The translations under genes and the position numbers were made by a program. The notes beneath the pieces are model-generated. The model did not search any database, was not told where the DNA came from, and saw only the letters and a list, made by a program, of their open reading frames with translations. A DNA stretch of 7,528 bases. Origin: Actinomycetes bacterium. GTDB lineage: Bacteria; Actinomycetota; Acidimicrobiia; Acidimicrobiales; Bog-793. The stretch covers positions 1 through 7,528 of the forward strand of contig JAJYGM010000734.1 of the NCBI GenBank assembly GCA_021785095.1. The letters run 5' to 3'. Shown in pieces: positions 1 to 5,450 of this stretch; position 1 is the stretch's first letter, and each line of letters starts with the position of its first letter.

Positions 1-1225
1 TCTCCTGGGCGAGGTAGGCCCGAAGCGTCTCCGCGAGCCCCCGGCGGTCGAGCTCGGGCGGGCGGAGGCGAAACGTCGCGGTCCGAAGGGCGGCGATGGA
101 CCCGGCGAGGACCTCGCGGAGCCGTGCGAGCTGGGGGTCCCGGTCGAGCTCGGGGTGGCGCCCGGCCGCCATGTCCAGGCGCATCGCAAGGGCCGCGGTC
201 TTCTGCAGGACGTCGTCGTGCAGATCGCCGGAGATCCGCCGGCGCTCCTCCTCCTGGGCGGTCACGAGGTCAGAGAGCAGCCGCAGCCGCTCCCCCGCGA
301 GGGCACGCTCCCGGTCGCGGAGCTCGGCCTGGGCAATCGCGATCGCGAGCTGGTCGGCGAGCTCGCCTGCGACCTCGGTCTCCTCGGCCCCGAACGCCGA
401 TGCGCGCCTCGAGTACAGCGCGAGCGTGCCGAGGAGCTCGCCCCCCCGGCGCAGGGGCAGCGAAAGCACGCAGGCGAGGCCCTCGTCGCGAAGGCGCGCA
501 AGGATCGGGGGCAGCCCCTGCTCGCCGGAGAGGTCCTCGCAGCGGTAGACGCCCTCTGACCGGACTCGCTCGAGGATCTCCTGGTATGGGGCAAGGGCGA
601 ACGTCTCGCCCTGGAGGACCCGCGTGGGGTCCTCGTGCACGACGGCGAAGAGCCTGCCCTCCCCGGGCGTCGGGCCGACCAGCATGAGGCTTGCCCTGTC
701 GCAGGCGAGGACCTCGCGCAGGCGCCCGAGGGCGACGTGGGCGATCTCGGCGACCGAGACTCCCTCGATGATGGCGCGGTCGATGGCGTGCAGGGCCTCG
801 AGCCGCCGGGCCCGGGCCTCGGCCTCCCGGCGAGCCCGCACCAGCCCGGTGACGTCCCGGATGATCGCGAAGCGGGCGGACCTGCCCTGGTAGGAGATCG
901 GGCCGCCGGAGGTCTCCACGTCGAGGAGGGCTCCCTCCTTCGTGCGGTGGCGCCAGATCCTGCCGGGGTCGGGTTCCTCGGCGACCGTCCGCAGGTGGGC
1001 GAGGAACGCCTCCACGTCCTCGGGCGGGCGGACGTCGGTCACCCGAAGGGACAGGAACTCCTCCTCGGAGTAGCCGTAGGTGGCTCGCGCCGCGGGGTTG
1101 ACCCAGAGGAAGTCGAGTGAGCCCGCGTCGAAGATCCACACGGGGTTCGGGCTCCGCTCGGCGATCTCGCGGTACAGGCCGGCGGAGGCCTCGGCCGTCC
1201 GGTCGGATTCTCCTGACGGGGTCAC
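1..1225 (-). CDS. PAS-GAF sensor histidine kinase, HisKA_3 (NarL/LiaS-type) family, 3' end outside window
   Basis: This is a two-component sensor kinase that would autophosphorylate and pass phosphate to a response regulator not seen here. I read 408 open residues on the minus strand from a GTG at 1225, preceded by GAGGTGAG six bases upstream. In order it has a PAS/PAC domain at about residues 17-127 (SPNPVWIFDAG, VNPAARATYGYSEEE, FAIIRDVT). A short charged linker follows, then a GAF domain at about 146-300 (ACDRASLMLV, LSLPLRRGGELLGTLALY). A helix leads into a HisKA_3 dimerisation domain with H-box EEERRRISGDLHDDVLQ; the phospho-acceptor is His336. It ends in the family's LRPPELDRRGL segment. 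No membrane segment or signal peptide is seen, so it is probably a soluble sensor; its ligand cannot be read from sequence. The HATPase_c domain should lie left of the window. It is transcribed away from the phage-like cassette. Confidence 0.93.
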   Translation of the reverse strand, partial: MTPSGESDRTAEASAGLYREIAERSPNPVWIFDAGSLDFLWVNPAARATYGYSEEEFLSLRVTDVRPPEDVEAFLAHLRTVAEEPDPGRIWRHRTKEGALLDVETSGGPISYQGRSARFAIIRDVTGLVRARREAEARARRLEALHAIDRAIIEGVSVAEIAHVALGRLREVLACDRASLMLVGPTPGEGRLFAVVHEDPTRVLQGETFALAPYQEILERVRSEGVYRCEDLSGEQGLPPILARLRDEGLACVLSLPLRRGGELLGTLALYSRRASAFGAEETEVAGELADQLAIAIAQAELRDRERALAGERLRLLSDLVTAQEEERRRISGDLHDDVLQKTAALAMRLDMAAGRHPELDRDPQLARLREVLAGSIAALRTATFRLRPPELDRRGLAETLRAYLAQE

Positions 1226-1231
1226 CGCGCG

Positions 1232-1239
1232 CTCACCTC
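1232..1239 (-). promoter_or_regulatory. Ribosome binding site of the sensor kinase
   Basis: On the minus strand the bases read GAGGTGAG, six bases before the GTG at 1225. This site decides the kinase start, because the frame has no better-placed ATG near the PAS domain. Confidence 0.6.
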
Positions 1240-1247
1240 GCGTTGCC

Positions 1248-1262
1248 GGGCGCTTCGCGCCC
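1248..1262. repeat. Short perfect inverted repeat upstream of the kinase
   Basis: GGGCGC and GCGCCC are separated by TTC. In the kinase transcript this would be a small 6-bp hairpin about 22 bases before the start codon. In DNA this GC-rich it may be chance, or it may be a minor leader structure. Confidence 0.25.
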
Positions 1263-1339
1263 TCGCAAGGGTCATCGGCCTGCCGCCGTTGCCGCTTGAC
1301 CCTCCCGGCGTTCCGCCAGGGCGGGGGCGGCGCCGATCG

Positions 1340-1957
1340 ATGGCCAGGGCGCGCCTGGTCTCGACGGGGAGCGTGCACTCGGCGCCCGCGCGTGCGAGGA
1401 GCCAGCGGGCGACCGAGGGGCAAGGGGGGGTCGGCGTGGCGAACTCGCGTGAGGGGGTCGGGTACTGCTACCTGAGCGCAGGTGCGGTGCCGGTTCCAGG
1501 TCGGGCTGGCGTGGCCGCGCTCGGGGAGAACGTCGGGGCGGTGGTAGTGCCGGCGGGCGTTGGGGCCGCCGCCGCCTACGAGAACGTCGGCGGAGCGCCG
1601 GCCTCTGCCGGGGAGGCGCACGCCCTCTGCTACGAGGGCGAGGTGTGCGATGCGACCCCGACCCCGCACCTCTGGTTCGCTCGGCCGGCGTTCGGGCGTG
1701 CGGGGTGGGAGTTCGAGGTCGTGGGCCAGGGGCTCGGGGCGAGCCCGGCCGAGTACGCGGGGCGGATCCTGCTCGCCGGGCGCGAGTGCGGGGTGCTCGA
1801 GTGGCGGCGCGTCGGCGCCGGCGCGGACGCGTACGGGCCGGAGCGCGCGGTCGACCCCGCGGTCGACGCCGCGAACGTCGAGCGGGTCCTGGTGCGCCTG
1901 AGCGTGCCGGCTGGGGCCCCCTCGGGCGTCGTGGTCTGCGAGACGAACGGGCCGTGA
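1340..1957 (+). CDS. Small tail-associated protein with ENVG repeats and an IPT/TIG-like C-terminus
   Basis: I do not recognise a named family with certainty. From the ATG at 1340 the product has 205 residues. The first 30 or so are basic and low in complexity. Two spaced copies of an ENVG motif follow (residues 63-66 and 81-84), each next to an Ala/Val/Gly-rich stretch. From about residue 110 the chain resembles an IPT/TIG immunoglobulin-like fold: a WEFEVVGQGLG strand-turn, a Gly-rich middle, then VLVRLSVPAGAPSGVVVCETNG, as in many extracellular and phage-tail beta-sandwiches. The stop overlaps the next gene's start (GTGA), so the two are probably translationally coupled and act in one structure. 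The start is uncertain: TTG 1289 and GTG 1436 are in frame, and GTG 1436 has the most purine-rich upstream stretch (AAGGGGGGG). Third positions are already almost all G or C from 1340. Confidence 0.65.
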   Translation: MARARLVSTGSVHSAPARARSQRATEGQGGVGVANSREGVGYCYLSAGAVPVPGRAGVAALGENVGAVVVPAGVGAAAAYENVGGAPASAGEAHALCYEGEVCDATPTPHLWFARPAFGRAGWEFEVVGQGLGASPAEYAGRILLAGRECGVLEWRRVGAGADAYGPERAVDPAVDAANVERVLVRLSVPAGAPSGVVVCETNGP

Positions 1958-4338
1958 CCCTTCGGGTCTCCAACCCCGTGGCCTTTCGGGTGCTCGCCGA
2001 GGAGGCCCTCCTCGCCCGCTCGGGGATCGAGGCGCGGGTGTACTCGGGGACCTCGCCGGCGACGCTGCTGGACGTGCTGCCCCGGGCGCGGGGGCGGCGC
2101 TGGCTCGAGCAGCTCTCTGACCCCGGGGCGGGCGAGCTCGAGGTCCACGAGCGCGACCCGAAGCTCGTCGCGAGCCCCGACCTGCTCGCCTTCGGCAACA
2201 TCGTGCGGTTCCACCTGGACGGGGTGGCGCGCTTCGCGTTCGTCATCGAGCAGCGCCGGCACCGGCCGGCCTCCGAGGGCGAGGACGGCGGGCGCTGGGT
2301 CGCGGTGTCGGGGCGCGGGGTGCTCTCGCTGCTCGAGCACGCGGTGGTCTACCCCGCGGGCCCCGGGCTCGCGGGGGAGGATCGGCGCGCCTTCGCGCAG
2401 GCGACCCCCGGGGAGGTGCTCGGGGCCCTGGTCGCCGAGGCGCGCACGCGGGGGGCGCTCGCGGCCGTGACGGCGGAGTTCGACGCCGAGGTCGACGCCG
2501 ACGGCGCGCCCTGGCCGGGGAGGCTCAGCCTCGAGGAGGGGGTCGGGACCGACCTGCTCCAGGTCGCCTCGCGCCTTGCGGAGCTCGGGGTCGACGTGGA
2601 GATGACCGAGGACCTCCGGCTCCGGGCCCACGCGCGCCGGGGGATCGACCGCTCGGCCCAGACCCCCGACGCGCCGCCGGTCGTGCTCCGGGTCGCGCAC
2701 AACGTCGCCGAGATGGAGGTCGAGGCCGAGGGGGTCATCAAGAACGCGCTGCTCGTGCGGACGCCCTCGGGGCTCGCCGAGCGCCAGGACGCGTCATCGG
2801 TCGGTGAGTTCGGGCGAAGGGAGGGCTACCTCGCCCTGGAGAACGTCACCGACGAGGGGCAGGTGACCGCCTCGGCGGAGGCGGCCCTTCGGGAGGCGGC
2901 CTCCCCGCGCGCGGCCGCGACGGTGCGGGTCCTCGCGGCGCCCGGGCACGCGCCCTACGTCGACTTCGGGGTCGGGGACGACGTGCTCGCGCCCTCGGTG
3001 GACGGGACCCTCGCTCCCCACCGGGTGCGCTCGATCGCGGTCGCGGAGGACGCGACCGGCGGGCCCGCGTTCACCGTGGAGCTCGACGCGGTGGTGCTCA
3101 CGCTCGAGGAGCGCCTGGCGCGGTGGCTGAAGCGGATCGGGGACGGGACGCTCGGGGGGACGGCGGCCGCGCTCGCGAGCCCGGCGCTGGATCCGGCCAC
3201 GCGCTCGGGGGTGGAGGCCTCGCTCGCGCAGGGGATCGCGGAGCACACGGCGGGGGAGCCGCACCCCGCGGGGCTTGGCGATCTCGGCGACGTCTCGACC
3301 GCCGGGGCCGGCGCGGGGGACGTGCTCGCCTTCGACGCCTCCTCTGGGACGTGGTCGGCTTCGACCCCCCGGGGGGTCGATCGGCTGGCGGAGCTCGCGG
3401 ACGTCTCGGCGCCGGCGCCGGCCGAGGGGGAGGCGCTCTGCTTCGACGGGACGGCGGGCCTGTGGGTCCCGCGGGCGCTGCCGGCGGTCCCCTCGGTGCT
3501 GGACGATCTCGCGGACGTGGCCGCGGCCGGGGCGGCCGAGGCCGACGTGCTCTCCTTCGACGCGGCCGCGGGGTCCTGGGAGCCGCGGGCGCTCCCGCCC
3601 CCGGCCGCCGCGCCGCCGGCGTGGTCGGCGTTCGACATCCCCCCGGGGGCGCCGAACGCGAAGAACGAGGAGATGGACGGGCCGCTCGCGGCGGCCTGGA
3701 CCTGGCAGGCGCCCTCGGGGGTGCCGGGGCAGGGTTCGCTCGGGGAGTGGGTCTGGAGCCCGCCGACGGCGCCCCGCTACAACGTGGGCCTGGACGTCCC
3801 CGGTGCCCTGGTGATCCAGCCGATCGGCCAGAGCCTGCTGAAGGCCTACCGGGGGTTCGCGCCGGGATCGGGGACGCGCTGGGCGGTGTGCGCGAAGGTC
3901 CGGCTCGGGAACGCGACCGGGACCGATGACCGGGTGACGCTGGCGGTGGAGCGGGCGGCACCGCGGGCCCTGTACGACGAGCCGTTCGACGGGGCGCTCG
4001 TGCACCTTCGGCGTAACGTCGACGGCCTGGAGGCGCGAGGGTACCGGTGCTCGAGCGGGGTGGCGGGCACCGTCCACTCGCTCGCGTTCGGGACGACCGC
4101 CTACCTCGCGATCGTGGGCACCTCGGACAACGCGATCCGGCTGTACGTGTCCTCGGACGGGATCGGGTGGACCAAGCTCGACACGGTCACCGGCCAGCCG
4201 ATCTGCGGGAACGTCGCCTACGTGTGGATCGCCGCGCGCGACGGGCACCTGGACACCGCGCCGACGTTCGCGGTGGTGGAGTTCGTGCGCTTCGGCGAGG
4301 GGAGCGCGAGCCTCTACGCGCTCGGGATGGGGCGGTAG
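1954..4338 (+). CDS. Phage tail-tip protein: Gp37-like hub, tail-fibre repeats and lectin-like C-terminus
   Basis: The product has 794 residues from a GTG whose last two bases belong to the previous gene's TGA. Residues 1 to about 395 resemble the siphovirus ReqiPepy6 Gp37-like (Tal/baseplate hub) family: RRWLEQLSDPGAGELEV, LLAFGNIVRF, then WVAVSGRGVLSLLEHAVVYP. A second hub-like part carries VIKNALLVRT and ends near TLEERLARWLKRIGDGTLGG. Residues 439-548 hold three repeats of the phage-fibre type L-x-D-L-x-D-V...DVLxFD...W, with Trp at 467, 504 and 542. After a Pro/Ala linker, residues 557-780 form a beta-rich domain with YVSSDGIGWTKL, suggesting a concanavalin-like (LamG/DUF1349-like) carbohydrate-binding fold. 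The likely role is a tail-tip hub fused to a receptor-binding fibre. A frame-open extension back to 1645 is rejected because it overlaps the upstream gene and has shadow-like arginine-rich content. No signal peptide or membrane segment is seen. Confidence 0.8.
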   Translation: MTLRVSNPVAFRVLAEEALLARSGIEARVYSGTSPATLLDVLPRARGRRWLEQLSDPGAGELEVHERDPKLVASPDLLAFGNIVRFHLDGVARFAFVIEQRRHRPASEGEDGGRWVAVSGRGVLSLLEHAVVYPAGPGLAGEDRRAFAQATPGEVLGALVAEARTRGALAAVTAEFDAEVDADGAPWPGRLSLEEGVGTDLLQVASRLAELGVDVEMTEDLRLRAHARRGIDRSAQTPDAPPVVLRVAHNVAEMEVEAEGVIKNALLVRTPSGLAERQDASSVGEFGRREGYLALENVTDEGQVTASAEAALREAASPRAAATVRVLAAPGHAPYVDFGVGDDVLAPSVDGTLAPHRVRSIAVAEDATGGPAFTVELDAVVLTLEERLARWLKRIGDGTLGGTAAALASPALDPATRSGVEASLAQGIAEHTAGEPHPAGLGDLGDVSTAGAGAGDVLAFDASSGTWSASTPRGVDRLAELADVSAPAPAEGEALCFDGTAGLWVPRALPAVPSVLDDLADVAAAGAAEADVLSFDAAAGSWEPRALPPPAAAPPAWSAFDIPPGAPNAKNEEMDGPLAAAWTWQAPSGVPGQGSLGEWVWSPPTAPRYNVGLDVPGALVIQPIGQSLLKAYRGFAPGSGTRWAVCAKVRLGNATGTDDRVTLAVERAAPRALYDEPFDGALVHLRRNVDGLEARGYRCSSGVAGTVHSLAFGTTAYLAIVGTSDNAIRLYVSSDGIGWTKLDTVTGQPICGNVAYVWIAARDGHLDTAPTFAVVEFVRFGEGSASLYALGMGR
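3268..3597 (+). repeat. Three in-frame tail-fibre repeats (about 37 codons each)
   Basis: Three protein-level repeats start near 3268, 3385 and 3496. Each runs from L-x-D/E-L-x-D-V through DVLAFD / EALCFD / DVLSFD to a Trp after a small-residue turn. Copies 2 and 3 also share PRALP after the Trp. The nucleotide copies have diverged, so this is an old duplication and not a slippage array. Confidence 0.8.
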
Positions 4339-4345
4339 GGGCGGG

Positions 4346-4375
4346 CGAGGGGTTGCGGCGCGAGGGCTTGCGGCG
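4346..4375 (+). repeat. 15-bp imperfect tandem repeat between the tail-tip and lysin genes
   Basis: CGAGGGGTTGCGGCG is followed directly by CGAGGGCTTGCGGCG, with one mismatch. It lies in the 71-base spacer between the tail-tip stop and the amidase start, upstream of the amidase ribosome binding site. Confidence 0.7.
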
Positions 4376-4395
4376 TGCCGGCCGGGCGCGCGGAC

Positions 4396-4405
4396 GAGGG
4401 GAGGA
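4396..4405 (+). promoter_or_regulatory. Strong ribosome binding site of the amidase
   Basis: GAGGGGAGGA lies four bases before the ATG at 4410. It is the clearest Shine-Dalgarno sequence in the window. It selects 4410 over in-frame upstream starts that reach back into the tail-tip gene. Confidence 0.75.
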
Positions 4406-4409
4406 CGCC

Positions 4410-5117
4410 ATGGGGGATCAGGTCACTGCCGCCTGCCACGGGGAGATCCGGGCGGCGCACGACTCGGGGCCGCGGGCGCCGGGGGATGTCTCGCTCGTCG
4501 TGCTGCACTCGACGGAGGGGGGGACGGCGGCCGGGGTGGCGCGGTTCTTCGCGGCCTCATCGACGCAGGCCTCCACGCAGCTCGTGGTCGACGACGGGGG
4601 CTGCTACCGGTGCCTGCCCGATGAGGTGATCCCCTGGGGCGCCCCGGGGGCGAACCGGAACGGGCTCCACGTCGAGCACGTGGGATACGCCCGGTGGTCG
4701 AGGGAGGAGTGGCTCCGCCATGAGGCGACGCTTCGGCGCGGGGCCTTCCACGTCGCGGCGTGGTGCCGCGCGTACAGGATCCCGGTCCGGCTGCTCACGC
4801 CGGAGCAGCTCCGGCGCGGGGCGCGGGGGATCGCGGCGCACGCGGCCGTGACCGAGGCCTTCGGCACGGTCGGCGGCCACACCGACCCGGGGAGGGGGTT
4901 CCCGATCGAGGACTACCTCGGGTGGGTGAGGGGGTACCTGGGGAACTCGGCGCCGGCGAAGGTCGCCTACACGGTGCAGCTCAACGACGGTCCCACGAAG
5001 GGTCCGTTCCCAACCCTCGCCCAGGCCGTCGCGGTCGCGACTTGGTGGATGGGCAGGCGATCGAGCGGCAGACGGCTGGTGAGCATCAGGCGAGCGGTGC
5101 TGCCGACCTTGGCGTGA
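4410..5117 (+). CDS. N-acetylmuramoyl-L-alanine amidase (amidase_2 endolysin type)
   Basis: This is a 235-residue zinc amidase expected to cut the bond between muramic acid and L-alanine in peptidoglycan. The amidase_2 fold covers about residues 8-175. LVVLHSTEGG supplies zinc ligand His33. YRCLPDEVIPWGAPGANRNG followed by LHVEHVG matches the family core. IAAHAAVTEAF supplies His144, and GGHTDPGRGFP supplies Asp159, with His157 where T7 lysozyme has its catalytic Lys. These residue roles come from the family and were not tested. From about residue 184 a 50-residue tail (AYTVQLNDGPTKGPFPTLAQA ... SIRRAVLPTLA) forms a separate small module, perhaps for wall binding. No signal peptide, membrane segment or LysM/SPOR domain is seen, and no holin is nearby, so release would need another route. 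Position directly after the tail-tip gene fits a phage endolysin. Confidence 0.87.
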   Translation: MGDQVTAACHGEIRAAHDSGPRAPGDVSLVVLHSTEGGTAAGVARFFAASSTQASTQLVVDDGGCYRCLPDEVIPWGAPGANRNGLHVEHVGYARWSREEWLRHEATLRRGAFHVAAWCRAYRIPVRLLTPEQLRRGARGIAAHAAVTEAFGTVGGHTDPGRGFPIEDYLGWVRGYLGNSAPAKVAYTVQLNDGPTKGPFPTLAQAVAVATWWMGRRSSGRRLVSIRRAVLPTLA

Positions 5118-5142
5118 GCCGTCGCCGTCCCGGGCGTGCAGC

Positions 5143-5250
5143 TCACGGTGCGTGAGGGGGCACGCACTCGACCGCGAAGGCAATCTCGTCGGCGGCGACC
5201 TCCGCTGACACGTGCTCCCAGATCCGCAGCACGAGCCAGCCGGCGGACGG
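5143..5250 (-). pseudogene. vsr: C-terminal remnant of a Vsr-type (very short patch repair) endonuclease
   Basis: On the minus strand the frame reads AGWLVLRIWEH, then VSAEVAADEIAFAVE, and stops at 5143-5145. This matches the C-terminal signature of Vsr-like mismatch nucleases, especially actinobacterial ones (GW-x-VLR-x-WEH followed by an amphipathic helix of the type PxxAAxxI). Upstream of about 5250 the same frame becomes Pro/Arg-rich with no Vsr core, and I could not recover the missing catalytic part in the other minus frames. About 35 codons therefore remain. It lies antisense between the amidase and the permease. A small unrelated gene is possible, but the motif is specific. Confidence 0.55.
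5148..5167. terminator. Hairpin after the amidase, possible terminator
   Basis: GTGCGTG and CACGCAC form a perfect 7-bp stem around AGGGGG, 30 bases after the amidase stop. There is no T tract, so if it ends transcription it does so as a GC-rich actinobacterial-type hairpin. It also lies at the extreme 3' end of the antisense Vsr-like remnant. Confidence 0.35.
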
Positions 5251-5265
5251 CCCGGGCCCACCACG

Positions 5266-5316
5266 TTGCATTGGGGGAGTCATGGGTGATAGCGTGCGCC
5301 GATTTCTTGGTATAGG
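5266..5316 (+). promoter_or_regulatory. Weak promoter-like elements ahead of the permease
   Basis: TTGCAT (5266-5271) lies 16 bases before GATAGC (5288-5293). A little downstream, TGG-TATAGG (5308-5316) resembles an extended -10 box. Either would give a leader of more than 100 bases before the permease. This is the least GC-rich spot in the gap, but the matches are partial. Confidence 0.2.
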
Positions 5317-5363
5317 CCAGGCACTGGGAGGGAGTGGGGGCGCCAGGCGACGCCCGAGTGGGG

Positions 5364-5395
5364 GCTCGTGGACCCGTGCCCGCCGGTCCACGAGC
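5364..5395. promoter_or_regulatory. Perfect 11-bp stem-loop in the permease leader
   Basis: GCTCGTGGACC and GGTCCACGAGC pair perfectly around a 10-base loop, ending 55 bases before the permease ATG. No T run follows. It could be a leader structure controlling the permease, a regulator binding site, or a terminator for upstream transcription. Confidence 0.5.
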
Positions 5396-5450
5396 AGGCC
5401 GCAAACCCAGTTCGTCGGGGGACCGACGATGTCATCGACAGGGGGTTGGG

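Noticed and set aside
270..1139. Other open frames over the kinase region on both strands
   Set aside because: The kinase frame shows PAS, GAF and H-box motifs in order; the competing frames are Arg/Pro-rich shadows.
1296..1325. TTGACC as a -35 box for the cassette
   Set aside because: No -10-like sequence lies at a suitable distance; the downstream bases are almost pure G/C.
1645..1953. Upstream extension of the tail-tip frame adding 103 residues
   Set aside because: It lies out of frame over the upstream gene, is extremely rich in Arg/Gly, and is replaced by a better GTG start in a classic GTGA overlap.
2794..4248. Long open antisense frames across the tail-tip gene
   Set aside because: They are rich in Arg, Pro and Gly with no recognisable motif, as expected opposite a gene with nearly all G/C third positions.
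1340..5117. Diversity-generating retroelement or CRISPR array
   Set aside because: No reverse transcriptase, no template/variable repeat pair and no regular spaced direct repeats are present.
5401..5435. T-arm-like CCCAGTTCGTCGGGG as a tRNA or attachment-site remnant
   Set aside because: The loop is one base too long and no acceptor, D-arm or anticodon arm can be drawn around it.
1226..5450. Direct repeats flanking the cassette as attL/attR
   Set aside because: By eye I found no shared word of useful length between 1226-1340 and 5118-5450 beyond general GC-rich similarity.
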